Below are positions 8,073 to 17,413 of a stretch of 64,000 nt of DNA, in pieces. The notes beneath the pieces are model-generated. The model had not been told where the DNA came from and ran no database searches. It saw only the letters and a list, made by a program, of their open reading frames with translations. The translations under genes and the position numbers were made by a program. Within the stretch, counting starts at the first letter, position 1. Every line of letters begins with the position of its first letter. The stretch is from JAYUDN01 sp043739785. Its GTDB lineage: Bacteria > Patescibacteriota > Gracilibacteria > BD1-5 > UBA2023. The stretch lies in the NCBI GenBank assembly GCA_043739785.1, contig JAYUDN010000001.1, forward strand, positions 129,741 to 193,740, read 5' to 3'.

Positions 8073-8148
8073 TGTACAATTGTAAATGGATAATGAAAAA
8101 TTTTGGAATCCATACAATGAATGATTAACAACTAATAATTACTTTTCT

Positions 8149-8514
8149 ATGACCCGTATCGCTTGAGTCAATCTTCCCAACGGAAAACACGCTGAAATCG
8201 CCCTGATGTACCTCTATGGTGTCGGACGTCCTCTCGCGCAGAGAATTCTCGATAAGGTAAAAATCGCCCGAAATCGTAAGATTGATGAGCTTTCTGAAGC
8301 TGAACTCGATCTCATCCGTGAAGAACTCAAGGGGTTCATCATCGAAGGAGATCTCCGACGAGAGGTCGCTGGAAATATCAAGCGTCTTCAAGAAATCGGA
8401 ACCTACCGTGGATCTCGACACAAGAAACGTCTTCCGGTTCGTGGTCAACGTACCAAGACCAATGCTCGAACTCGAAAAGGAAAGGTGTCGACCGTTCAAA
8501 ATAAGAAAAAATAA
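8149..8514 (+). CDS. rpsM: Small ribosomal subunit protein uS13
   Basis: 121 residues. The N-terminus is MTRIAGVNLPNGKHAEIAL, where Gly6 is TGA; this Gly is essentially invariant in S13, making it one of the best proofs of the recoding. The C-terminal RTKTNARTRKG motif that contacts the 30S head and tRNA is intact. Without recoding the gene would lack its first 19 residues. Confidence 0.97.
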
Positions 8515-8532
8515 TCTATCCTCCCACTCTCT

Positions 8533-8925
8533 ATGGCTAAAGCAACTCTCAAACGTTCGAAAAAAACTCGAAAACTCGTCCCAGAAGTGATGGTATCCAT
8601 CACCGCTACCCTCAATAATACTCACGTCGTGATCTCTGATCTCGAAGGACAAGTTCTCACTTGGGCGACCGGTGGAACCGCAGGGTTCAAGGGAGCACGA
8701 GAAGCGACTCCTTACGCCGCTCAGATTACAAGCGAACAGGCAGCTGAGAAGGCGAAGACCCTGCACGGAGTCGAGAAGGCACAGGTCTATATCCGAGGAA
8801 TCGGGGCAGGACGTGAGCAAGCTATCCGAGGGATTGCAAATGCAGGTGTAGAAATCATGGGGATCTTCGACCTCACTCCCGTTCCTCACAATGGGTGCCG
8901 AAGACGAAAGGCTCGAAGCTTGTAG
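8533..8925 (+). CDS. rpsK: Small ribosomal subunit protein uS11
   Basis: 130 residues with SITATLNNTHVVISDLEGQ, TGGTAGFKGAREATPYAAQ and the C-terminal DLTPVPHNGCRRRKARSL that are standard for S11 on the 30S platform. All glycines here use GGN codons, so no recoding is needed. 18 bases after rpsM. Confidence 0.97.
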   Translation: MAKATLKRSKKTRKLVPEVMVSITATLNNTHVVISDLEGQVLTWATGGTAGFKGAREATPYAAQITSEQAAEKAKTLHGVEKAQVYIRGIGAGREQAIRGIANAGVEIMGIFDLTPVPHNGCRRRKARSL

Positions 8926-8968
8926 GAGATACGGTAAATACCACAATTCTAAAATTTAATTATTATCT

Positions 8969-9589
8969 ATGCGATATACCTGACCAAAACTCAAACTCTG
9001 TCGCCGTGAAGGGTACAACCTTTTCGGAACGGAGAAGTATAATCTCGAGAACACTCCTCAAACCAAGAAACGCTGAGGTAAGGTTTCCGAGTATGGAGTA
9101 CAGCTTCGTAAAAAGCAGGCAGCAAAACGCCAGTTTGGCCTTTCTGAGAAACAATTTGCTGGTTACTACAAGAAGGCGGTAACTTCTAAGCAGATGACGG
9201 GAGACGCTATGCTCCAGATGCTTGAACTTCGTATGGATACGGTCGTCCTCCGCTCGAACTTTGCCCGCACGATCATGCAGGCTCGTCAGGAGGTTGGACA
9301 CTGTCATTTCCTCATCAACGGGAAGAAAAATAATATCCCATCCTACCAAGTCAAGGTTGGTGACGTGATCTCCCTCAAGGAACGTATGAAGGAGTCGACT
9401 CTCTACAAGACCCTCTCACAAGAATTTCAAGAATTTTCCTCCAAAAATGCCAGTGGTCAGATTACCAGTGTTCGTTGGCTCGAAGTCGATACGAAGAAGC
9501 TCACCATCACGATTATAGCGCTTCCTGAAGCGACTGATTTCGATAAGATGATCGATGTCCAGCGTATCCTCGAGTTCTACTCAAAATAA
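8969..9589 (+). CDS. rpsD: Small ribosomal subunit protein uS4
   Basis: 206 residues. MRYTGPKLKLCRREG matches the S4 N-terminus with Gly5 as TGA; a second TGA gives Gly36. RQFGLSEKQFAGYY, and the S4 RNA-binding domain with RLDTVVLRSNFARTIMQARQ-like residues (here LRMDTVVLRSNFA), follow. S4 nucleates 30S assembly. Only one Cys of the N-terminal zinc site is evident. Start chosen at the ATG that restores the conserved N-terminus. Confidence 0.97.
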
Positions 9590-9613
9590 TTTTTCCTTCA
9601 CCTCCTCCGCCTT

Positions 9614-10594
9614 ATGCATATCATTCACAATACCATCGGGGTTTCCAAAATTCGTCGTGAAATTATTACACCAGGAAGCGAAGAGCGATTTTTTATCGAC
9701 CCACTTCCGAGCGGATATGGAGTGACCCTCGGGAATTCTCTCCGCCGCGTTATGCTTTCCTCTATCCCAGGTACTCGAGTCACCGGTGTCAAAATCCCAG
9801 GGGCGTCTCATGAATATATGACCATCCCAGGAATTCGAGACTCGGTGCTCGATATCATGCTCAATCTCAAACAACTCGTTATCGACAAGAAGGATAGTGG
9901 TGTCGAATGGCTTCGTATCTCGAAGAAAAAGGGTGGACTCGTCACTGCCGGAGATATTGCAGCAACTGCCGGGATTACCGTCGTCAATCCTGATCTCTAT
10001 ATCACGAGCGTCGATGAAAACTTCGATTTCTCTATGGATATACGAGTCGAACGAAATGTCGGATACGTCAGTACCGAAGAACTCAAGAAACGAGAAGATG
10101 ATACTGCGGTACTCATCCTCGATGCGAGCTTCTCTCCAGTACTCAATGTACGCTACGAAATCACTCCCACTCGATACGGAGAAATCACGAATCTCGACTC
10201 TCTCGAAATGATCATCAAGACGAACGGAGTGCTTACGCCTTCTGATGTCATGAAGTTCTCTGGAAAGATGCTCGAGTCCTACTTCGCCCTCTTCAATGAA
10301 GGAGCTCTCCAGGTTGGAGGAGAATTCATCGCTGATATCCGTGAAGTCATCGAAAAGGAAAAACAAGAAGTCAAAAGTGAGCTCGAAAAAGAATCCTATA
10401 CTCCAATCGAAATCATGGGACTCTCTCCTCGAACGCTCAATGCTCTCGTCAATGGAGATATCCTCTCGATCGAACAGCTGACCAAGTGTACCGAAGCCAA
10501 GCTCTCTTCGATCAAAGGATTCGGAAAGAAGGCCATGACGGAAGTACGAGATGCGCTCAAGGGTCGTGGATTCAAACTCCTCGGAGATGACTAG
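9614..10594 (+). CDS. rpoA: DNA-directed RNA polymerase subunit alpha
   Basis: 326 residues. The assembly domain has PLPSGYGVTLGNSLRRVMLSS with the conserved RR, and the C-terminal domain begins near 265 (IMGLSPRTLNALVNGDI, then LSSIKGFGKKAMTEVRDALK), which contacts UP elements and activators. A normal two-domain subunit. It lies between rpsD and rplQ in the usual alpha-operon order. Confidence 0.97.
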   Translation: MHIIHNTIGVSKIRREIITPGSEERFFIDPLPSGYGVTLGNSLRRVMLSSIPGTRVTGVKIPGASHEYMTIPGIRDSVLDIMLNLKQLVIDKKDSGVEWLRISKKKGGLVTAGDIAATAGITVVNPDLYITSVDENFDFSMDIRVERNVGYVSTEELKKREDDTAVLILDASFSPVLNVRYEITPTRYGEITNLDSLEMIIKTNGVLTPSDVMKFSGKMLESYFALFNEGALQVGGEFIADIREVIEKEKQEVKSELEKESYTPIEIMGLSPRTLNALVNGDILSIEQLTKCTEAKLSSIKGFGKKAMTEVRDALKGRGFKLLGDD

Positions 10595-10636
10595 ATAATG
10601 AAAGATTAAAAATTAAAAATTAACAATTAGAAAGGT

Positions 10637-10996
10637 ATGCGCCACCGCAATAAAAAACATCTGAAGCTCAAGAAACGCGATACGGGTCACCGAAAGGCTA
10701 TCTACCGTAATCTTCTCACTGGTCTTTTTCAATACACGAGTATTGTCACGACCGAGAAGCGAGCCCTTGCGATCACCCCAGATGCGCACCGTCTCATCGA
10801 AGTCGCAAACTCAGATGTCGCTGAACACAATAAGATCAGAACGATCATGGCTGAACTCTTCACGACTGAGGCTTCCGTTTCCCTTATGTCCCTCGCAAAG
10901 GCCTACAAAGATCGAAAGGGTGGGTACACTCGTATGACGGCTATCAAATACCGTGATGGAGATGCCGCTAAACTCGTCAAACTTGAACTCGTATAA
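10637..10996 (+). CDS. rplQ: Large ribosomal subunit protein bL17
   Basis: 119 residues: MRHRNKKHLKLKKRDTGHRKAIYRNL is the typical L17 start, TTEKRALAITPDAHRLIEVA the middle, and GGYTRMTAIKYRDGDAAKLVKLEL the end. It borders the peptide exit tunnel. The 42-base gap after rpoA is an A/T-rich simple repeat. Confidence 0.96.
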   Translation: MRHRNKKHLKLKKRDTGHRKAIYRNLLTGLFQYTSIVTTEKRALAITPDAHRLIEVANSDVAEHNKIRTIMAELFTTEASVSLMSLAKAYKDRKGGYTRMTAIKYRDGDAAKLVKLELV

Positions 10997-11096
10997 AATA
11001 GTACAATAGTTTTATAGAATGACAGTATAACAGAATAACTCATTCCGTTTCTCATACTCTAAAACTCTCATACTCTAAAACTCTATTATTCAACTT

Positions 11097-11528
11097 ATGA
11101 AAACTATAACTGCAAAACAAATTCCTGGAAACGAACGTAAATGGTTCGTCGTCGATGCACAGGGGCAAAACCTTGGACGTCTTGCGACCAAGCTCGCACG
11201 GGTTATTTCTGGACGCAATCGTGTCGATTACACGCCACACCTCGATAACGGCGACTATGTCATCGTTCTCAATGCGGAGACGATCGAAGTCACCGGAAAA
11301 AAAGAAATGGAAAAGATGTACCGATCCCACTCTCAGTATATGGGAGGACTCAAGGAGACAACCCTCGGGAATATGCGTACGAAAAATCCTATCCATATCC
11401 TCGGTCATGCTATTTCTGGAATGCTTCCAAAAAATAAACTCCACGATGATATGTTCGCTCGACTCAAGCTCGTCGTAGGATCCAATCACACTTTCGAAGC
11501 ACAAAAGCCTGAAGCACTTTCCATCTAA
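11097..11528 (+). CDS. rplM: Large ribosomal subunit protein uL13
   Basis: 143 residues with RKWFVVDAQGQNLGRLATKLA, DNGDYVIVLNAETIEVTGKK and PIHILGHAISGMLPKNKLH, all standard for L13, an early assembly protein of the 50S. The 100-base upstream gap consists of repeated ACTCTAAAACTC-like words. Paired with rpsI as in most bacteria. Confidence 0.97.
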   Translation: MKTITAKQIPGNERKWFVVDAQGQNLGRLATKLARVISGRNRVDYTPHLDNGDYVIVLNAETIEVTGKKEMEKMYRSHSQYMGGLKETTLGNMRTKNPIHILGHAISGMLPKNKLHDDMFARLKLVVGSNHTFEAQKPEALSI

Positions 11529-11546
11529 TTCTTATACCTCCTCGAT

Positions 11547-11948
11547 ATGGCTACTACTCCTTCAATATATACCTACGCAATCGGACGCCGAAAGACGGCT
11601 GTTGCTCAAGTTCGACTTTTCTCAGGAAAGGGAGAATCGAAGATCAATAATCAACCTATTGATACCTTCATCAAACGAGCAGATCTCTTCCATACGATCT
11701 ACTCACCTCTTAAAGTTGCGGGAGTATATGATGCCTTTCACTTCGAAATCAAGGTAGAAGGATCTGGTGAATCGGCTCAGGCTCAGGCAATACGACATGG
11801 ACTCGCTCGAGCCCTCGTCGGTAATGACGAAACCCTCAGGGTTGTCCTTCGAGGTGCTGGATTCCTCACTCGTGACGCTCGAAAGGTAGAACGAAAGAAA
11901 CCAGGTCTCCACAAGGCTCGAAAGGCTGGTTCTTGGTCAAAACGATAA
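11547..11948 (+). CDS. rpsI: Small ribosomal subunit protein uS9
   Basis: 133 residues. YAIGRRKTAVAQVRLFSGKG is the S9 N-terminus, and the C-terminal tail KKPGLHKARKAGSWSKR reaches toward the P-site tRNA; the terminal KR is kept. The gene follows rplM by 18 bases. Confidence 0.97.
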   Translation: MATTPSIYTYAIGRRKTAVAQVRLFSGKGESKINNQPIDTFIKRADLFHTIYSPLKVAGVYDAFHFEIKVEGSGESAQAQAIRHGLARALVGNDETLRVVLRGAGFLTRDARKVERKKPGLHKARKAGSWSKR

Positions 11949-12053
11949 TTAACCCAGTTTACAGTTGAGAGTTGAGAGTTTCCAGTTTTTATACTCGATA
12001 TCCTCATAACTCATAACTCTAAACTCATAACTCTAAACTCTAAAATCTCCATT

Positions 12054-12473
12054 ATGCCAACTATCAGTCAGCTCATCCGCAAGAAACGAAAGGACCCCAC
12101 TCGAAAGAGTAAGTCTCCAGCACTTCAGGTAAATCGTAACTCTCTCACGAGAAAGACCAGTCCACTTGCGGCTCCTCAGAGACGAGGTGTTTGTCTCAAG
12201 GTGTATACTTCTACTCCCAAGAAGCCAAACTCAGCCCTCCGAAAGGTAGCGAAGATTCGACTGACCAATGGATATGAAGTTATCTCCTATATCGGAGGTG
12301 AAGGTCATAATCTTCAGGAACACTCGGTCGTGATGATTCGAGGAGGACGCGTGAAGGATCTTCCAGGAGTTCGTTACCACATCGTTCGAGGAGTACTCGA
12401 CTGTCAGGGAGTCGATAAGCGCGGACAGGGTCGATCTCAGTACGGAACCAAGAAACCAAAAGCAAAAAAATAA
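12054..12473 (+). CDS. rpsL: Small ribosomal subunit protein uS12
   Basis: 139 residues. [27 protein letters not shown] and [19 protein letters not shown] carry the decoding-centre loops; the PNSA Lys and the PGVR region, where streptomycin-resistance changes arise elsewhere, look wild type. The Arg of IRGG is CGA, evidence that CGA keeps its normal meaning. The upstream spacer holds inverted simple-repeat words. Confidence 0.97.
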   Translation: MPTISQLIRKKRKDPTRKSKSPALQVNRNSLTRKTSPLAAPQRRGVCLKVYTSTPKKPNSALRKVAKIRLTNGYEVISYIGGEGHNLQEHSVVMIRGGRVKDLPGVRYHIVRGVLDCQGVDKRGQGRSQYGTKKPKAKK

Positions 12474-12559
12474 CAGTAGTTCTCAAGTATAAAGTTCTCA
12501 AGTAAAATTGAAAACACATATACTTTATAACTTTCAACCTTATAACTTTCCACTATACT

Positions 12560-13015
12560 ATGAGCACCAAAGGAAGCGTATCATTCACTACTCAAAATGA
12601 GCGCCTAAAAAAATTCACGAACTACGTCATGAAGGAAGGGAAAAAGACTCTTGCCTACAAGATTTTGAATGCGACGTTCGATATCCTTCGAGAAAAGGGA
12701 TACACCAATCCTGAAGATATTTTTGACCAAGCGGTATCAAACGTTATGCCAAAGATCGAATGTCGTCCTAAGCGTGTCGGAGGTTCTATCTTCCAGGTGC
12801 CTATGGAAGTGAAGCCAGGTCGTTCATTTGCTCTCGCGAGCCGATGGATCCTCGCGGCAGCTCGTGGGAAGAGTGGAAAGGACTTTTGTCATTACCTCGC
12901 TCAGGAGCTCATCGATGCAGCTACTGAAACTGGAGTCGCGGTCAAGAAGAAGCTCGATGTCTACAAGATGGCTGAAGCCAACAAGGCCTTCGCTCGATAT
13001 GCTAACAACAAATAG
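12560..13015 (+). CDS. rpsG: Small ribosomal subunit protein uS7
   Basis: 151 residues with KFTNYVMKEGKKTLAYKIL, VMPKIECRPKRVGGSIFQVP and ASRWILAAARGKSG followed by the C-terminal helix ending FARYANNK. S7 nucleates the 30S head near the E site. It follows rpsL as usual, but fusA and tuf do not follow; rpmA is next instead. Confidence 0.97.
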   Translation: MSTKGSVSFTTQNERLKKFTNYVMKEGKKTLAYKILNATFDILREKGYTNPEDIFDQAVSNVMPKIECRPKRVGGSIFQVPMEVKPGRSFALASRWILAAARGKSGKDFCHYLAQELIDAATETGVAVKKKLDVYKMAEANKAFARYANNK

Positions 13016-13102
13016 GAACAAGTAGAAAGTTCTCAGGTTCTCAAGTGATTGATTCCTGAAAAACTTTTAACCTGTAACTTTTAACTTTATAACTCACCAT
13101 GT

Positions 13103-13375
13103 ATGGCTCATAAGAAAGCGATGTGATCGACCTCCAATGGTCGCGACAGTCAGGCAAAACGTCTCGGGGTAAAGGTTTATGGAAATCAACCTGTTATTTC
13201 TGGAAATATTATCGTCCGACAGAAAGGCAACAAATTCTGGCCAGGAACGGGAGTTTCTCAGGGAAATGACTTCACTCTTTTTGCTACTACTGACGGTCTC
13301 GTGCACTTCCAGGAAAAGCGCCGTGTTCGATTCGACGGGCGAATCTTCCGAGATATTTATGTAAATGTAGCCTAG
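13103..13375 (+). CDS. rpmA: Large ribosomal subunit protein bL27
   Basis: 90 residues: [27 protein letters not shown] with Gly8 encoded by TGA, then [26 protein letters not shown]. The protein lacks an N-terminal extension, so the tail that reaches the peptidyl-transferase centre starts directly with the initiator Met. An ATG four bases upstream (13099) is out of frame and runs quickly into TAA, so 13103 is the start. Confidence 0.96.
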
Positions 13376-13467
13376 TAGTTTTCAAGTTCAAAGTTTTCAA
13401 GTTTTCAAGTAAAACAAGAGAACAACTTGATAACTTTTCCACTTGATAACTTGATAACTAACTTATT

Positions 13468-13707
13468 ATGACTTTCTCACCTCAACAGCAAATCTCAAAG
13501 GTACGCAGTAAAAAGCGATACTCAGCCTGGCTCAAGATCAACGCCAAGCGTCTCAAGAACCTCGTTTCTCTCCAGTTTGATGCTGCAGGAAACGCGACCG
13601 GACTTTCTCACTTCGCCTCTCCAGTTACTGGAGAATACAAGGGAAGAAAGGTAATCTCTATCCGATCTACCGGATCAAAGAATGCCGTGAAGAAGATTCG
13701 AGCCTAA
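13468..13707 (+). CDS. rpmF: Large ribosomal subunit protein bL32, zinc-less form
   Basis: 79 residues. SKVRSKKRYSAWLKI matches the basic N-terminal part of L32 and LSHFASPVTGEYKGRKVIS matches the HRVCPSCGYYKGRQV end, but all four zinc cysteines are missing (no Cys in the whole protein). Zinc-independent (C-minus) L32 paralogues are known in other bacteria and are often used when zinc is scarce. Last gene of the ribosomal cluster; a terminator follows. The name rests on the two end motifs. Confidence 0.75.
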   Translation: MTFSPQQQISKVRSKKRYSAWLKINAKRLKNLVSLQFDAAGNATGLSHFASPVTGEYKGRKVISIRSTGSKNAVKKIRA

Positions 13708-13740
13708 TCAGTTTTCAGTACACAGTAGATAGTACATACA

Positions 13741-13767
13741 AAGGAATCCTATTTTGGATTCTTTTTT
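13741..13767 (+). terminator. Terminator after the ribosomal cluster
   Basis: AAGGAATCC and GGATTC with a TATTTT loop followed by six T form a small intrinsic terminator. Confidence 0.75.
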
Positions 13768-13859
13768 ATTTTTCATTTTCCCAAGGAGAATCTATTCTGT
13801 AATTCTGAATTTAATTCTGAATCAATCCAGAGCTTATTAAGTCGTTCGGAAGCACTAGA

Positions 13860-14615
13860 TTATTGCGTTCTTTGGAACATATGAAATCATCATCCAGGAT
13901 TTACAAGTATTGCTTTTACTCTTTCCTGGTACTCTTTCATTAGTGGAGATGCAATATGAACTCCAGAATAGTAAGAGTCTCGGATAATGATAAATCAACC
14001 AATCTTTACTAGTTGGATGAGCTCATTACAAGTTATATGAGGTTCACACTGGGATGATTCTGCGTATGAAATATCATAGGTGCTATTGTCAATAATATTT
14101 GGCTTTTTCGTTCCAACCCACCAATGTATAAGCCGAATACTTAAGCTTCTTTTAGTAATTCTTTCCCAGTATACTTTATCTTTTTTACCATTCATTCCGT
14201 GTATCCAGAATCAATCTCCATTTTTAGGTAGGTACTCAGGATTAATGATTCATAAACGCTTCATTACATCTATGTATTCTGGTTCCATTATTTCTTCTGG
14301 ATGATTAGGTGGTCCTTCTAAAAACCCACAATCTACATAATCCCAATGTCATATTTTTTGCTCCAGAGTGTCTGGAGTATCAAGACTTGTATTTCGAAAA
14401 TCAAGACTTCCCTCCGCAGAAAACAAAAATATACCTCGAAATCATAATCCTAAAGAGTTACAGATTTCGCTATATAGAATTCTTTCGCTTGCCCTCCATG
14501 CATCACTATATTTTCATCAAGCACTATTTCTTTCATCTAAAAATCTTTGAAGTGGTTGTTGAATAGAAGGAATTCCTTGTAGAGAATCATCAATGAATAA
14601 TTGAGACAATGACAT
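13860..14615 (-). CDS. Hypothetical protein, TGA-rich
   Basis: 251 residues assembled through ten TGA glycines, several doubled (GG near residue 34). No signal peptide. Trp/His-rich patches such as GHWDYVDCG, GDGFWIHGMNG and RLIHWWVGTKKPN give the look of a catalytic or ligand-binding fold, but I recognise no family. It is convergent with the ribosomal cluster and divergent from nusB. Its glycines are mostly TGA, unlike the ribosomal genes which favour GGN, hinting at a less highly expressed or more recently acquired gene. Confidence 0.7.
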
Positions 14616-14715
14616 TTTTATATAGTATATATAATATTATAATGTCAACTGTATATTTCACCTCGCTTTTTTTCACTTTTTTGCTATACTCCAGCAATTA
14701 TTACTCAGTACTTCT

Positions 14716-15180
14716 ATGATCTCTCGTCGCCGGAGTCGTGAACTCCTTCTCCAGTCCCTCTATGCTCGAACCGAGTCAGATACATCCTTTGATAGGACAA
14801 GTTTTTTATCGAGTTTCCAGAAGCCGGAAGATGACTATCTGGATGAAGTTTACTTTACCACTCTCGAAACAGCTATTCTCTCCCACGAGAAGGAGCTTAT
14901 GTCTATCGTTGCTCGTCTTGCCCCGAAGTTCGAACTCTCGACGATGCCCGTCCTTCATATCCTGATCCTCTGTATTTCACTCTCTGAGATGCTCTACCTT
15001 CCGGCTCTTGAGATACCAGTGACCGTAAGTATCAATGAAGCGATCGAACTCGCGAAGAAGTTCTCCGATGATCAGGGGAAAGGATTCGTGAATGGTACGC
15101 TTGCGACCTTTATGAAGGAAAAAGAAACTCTCTTAGCATCATATCCAGTCACAGATTTTCGACTCTTCACTCAGGACTAA
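14716..15180 (+). CDS. nusB: Transcription antitermination protein NusB
   Basis: 154 residues, all-helical, with SRRRSRELLLQSLYARTES at the start, LPALEIPVTVSINEAIELAKKFS in the centre and GKGFVNGTLATF near the end, the signature of NusB, which pairs with S10 at boxA in rRNA antitermination. A possible -10 (TATACT) is seen at about 14682. Followed by rnc. Confidence 0.93.
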   Translation: MISRRRSRELLLQSLYARTESDTSFDRTSFLSSFQKPEDDYLDEVYFTTLETAILSHEKELMSIVARLAPKFELSTMPVLHILILCISLSEMLYLPALEIPVTVSINEAIELAKKFSDDQGKGFVNGTLATFMKEKETLLASYPVTDFRLFTQD

Positions 15181-15265
15181 GCAGGCTTCAATTTTGATTA
15201 TTTCTATGAAACGAACCCCCTAACAACTTCTCTTTAACAAAATACTTATTCTTTAATTATTCTCT

Positions 15266-16033
15266 ATGGCTAAACATTCGCTCCGGTTTGATCGAGAAGA
15301 GTTTGAAATGAAGGTAGGAACCATCCTCGCTTCGCTCCAGATTCCCGCTCAGAATATCTCCCGTTATCATCTCGCCTTTATCCACCGCTCGGTCCTCAAT
15401 GAGTCGACGCTTGGATATGAGGAGAGCAATGAACGACTCGAATTCCTCGGAGACGCTGTCCTCGAGCTCGTCATCACGGAAAAACTCTTTGCAGATTTCC
15501 CACTGAAACCAGAAGGAGAACTCACGGATATCCGTTCTGCCCTCGTCAGAGGGAGGAATCTCGCAGAAATAGCTGCAAAACTTCACTTTGCTTCCGCGAT
15601 CCAGCTTTCGCGTGGCGAATTTCTCGCGAGTGGACACGAGAACCCCTATATCCTCGCGAATACTCTCGAAGCTCTCCTCGGTGCGCTCTATCTCGACCTT
15701 GGATTTTCGTATGCTCGAGACTTTATCCTAGGACATGTCTACACGACCCTCGAACATATTCTCGCGAAGGGGCTCTACGTCGATCCGAAATCCTATCTGC
15801 AAGAAGTGACTCAGTGAATCTGGGGAATTACGCCGACCTATCTCGTCATCGATGAGGAAGGACAAGATCACAACAAATCCTATCATATAACGGTCATCCT
15901 GGATGCGATCGAGCTCGGGAAGGGGAAAGGATCCAGCAAGAAGAAAGCCGAGCAAGATGCGGCAGAAAATGCCATTTCTCTTCGATCTGAGTGGGAGAGT
16001 CGTATTACCCTCGTAAAAAAGATGGTAGGATAG
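15266..16033 (+). CDS. rnc: Ribonuclease III
   Basis: 255 residues. The RNase III signature NERLEFLGDAVLELVIT is at about 55-71, metal-binding Glu in ANTLEALLGALYLD near 130, and the C-terminal dsRNA-binding domain (about 178-250) ends with KGKGSSKKKAEQDAAENAI. A TGA gives the Gly of TQGIWGITPTY that starts the dsRBD; under the standard code the enzyme would lose this domain. It processes rRNA precursors; neighbour of nusB. Confidence 0.96.
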
Positions 16034-16266
16034 GGATGAAGAGGTGGACGATAGAGACGGTAGAAGAGGAGAAGATACCTCTCTTAGAGCGAATGGCGAA
16101 TAAGCAAATGAGAGAACTATTAGGGGATGTATTATATTACCTACCCATCCCAGCCTCCCAGCACAACTTCTTCCCAACGTCCAAACCAGCTCATCGGCAA
16201 ACCAGCTTCCTAGCCAACCCCATTTTCTTTTTGCAAAATCACCACTTCTTATGTTATACTAAACCC

Positions 16267-17094
16267 ATGATTCACCTCGAAAAACAAGACTATCCAGAGG
16301 ATTTCTACTATCATCGTACCGCTTCGCCCGTGTATCGCAGATACCTCGAGAGCTGTGGTCCTGAGACTTATACACTCGGTAAGGGTCCTCAATATGGCTG
16401 GAAAAAGAACCTGCTCGGGTTTCATATCATAAAACAAGAACGTACGGACCATGAGCCGGATATCGAAGCCTTAAAATCAAGTGGTGTCCGACACGCTTTC
16501 GTGGCGTGGATCCCAGACCGTCGTACCGATATTCCTCATGGATGGCGCAAACTTTGGCTTTCGGATCATTTCCAGGAAACAGGCATCACGACACTTGATG
16601 AAAACTATCGCAAGAAGTGGAACGAGCGCGCGCGTCGAGCAGAGAAAAAATTCCTCGCCTCCTGAGCATTGATAGAAGCAGTCACTCCGGAAGTATTCGC
16701 CAAAGCGTTCTCGACGACGAAGGTAAAACACTGGTACAAAGGTGCGTATATCTCGTACTATAAGCGCATGGTGGCCATGGATCCTGAGAGTATCCGCCAG
16801 TGGCTCTGCTTGGTCGATGGAGTACCTGTAGCGTGACTCGCCGTGCATGACTACCTCAATAGCTCGGTTCATCTGGTCGCCTTTACTAGCAAGGAAGCTT
16901 ATAAAGTTCAGTGAGGAACGGGGCTCATCGATGAATGGTTTTTGAGTTCACTCAAGAAATGAATCAAGTACCTCTCTTTCGACCAGCTTCGTCAAAAAGG
17001 ATGACCGAAAGATCAGAAAGGATATACTGAGTTTAAAGAGAGTTTTATCGAGTATCGTATGAGTTATCCACAGGCGTATTTTCGTTTTTTCTAG
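16267..17094 (+). CDS. GNAT/FemABX-like acyltransferase
   Basis: 275 residues with six TGA glycines. The C-terminal half (SYYKRMVAMDPESIRQWLCLVDGVPVAG, HLVAFTSKEAYKVQGGTGLIDEWFL, YLSFDQLRQKGG) has the layout of GNAT_6/FemAB-type transferases that add amino acids to lipid-linked peptidoglycan precursors. The fold family is an inference; the substrate is unknown. The ATG at 16267 is chosen because the upstream open stretch is low-complexity spacer and overlaps rnc in another frame. Confidence 0.6.
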
Positions 17095-17158
17095 AGGTAC
17101 AAAATTGACTTATACATTATATGAGTAATATATCAGATATTTATCTTACTCTTTTTTT

Positions 17159-17413
17159 ATGAACTTACTGCAACGTAACTATTCCAAAAGATGATCCGAT
17201 CCATTTAATACTTTCACTCTCAATCAAATTGCATTTGAAACTTTTGAAAAAAGACTTCAGGATACTGGGAGGCCCACAGTAGCTGCAAGGAGATATTTAA
17301 AGCTGGTGCAGAAGAGAACTGGTACGAAAGTACATGATTTTCTTGGAATTGATCCAGATTGGACGAGATTGGATGCTGCACAATATGTTCTTGCTACTTC
17401 AAGCCAGCAATAG
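17159..17413 (+). CDS. Small hypothetical protein
   Basis: 84 residues, one TGA glycine at residue 12. Predominantly charged and helical (FNTFTLNQIAFETFEKRL, TVAARRYLKLVQKRTG), with a C-terminal LGIDPDWTRLDAAQYVLA. No membrane segment and no family recognised. 64 bases after the GNAT-like gene. Confidence 0.6.

Noticed and set aside
8125..8946. 273-codon leftward frame across rpsM and rpsK
   Set aside because: Shadow of two certain ribosomal protein genes; Ser-rich composition typical of antisense frames here.
9581..10366. 261-codon leftward frame across rpoA
   Set aside because: Antisense to rpoA, which is certain; no motif in the frame.
15991..16665. Rightward frame starting inside rnc and running into the GNAT-like gene
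   Set aside because: The first 92 codons overlap the end of rnc in another frame and then simple spacer sequence. The domain begins at the ATG at 16267.
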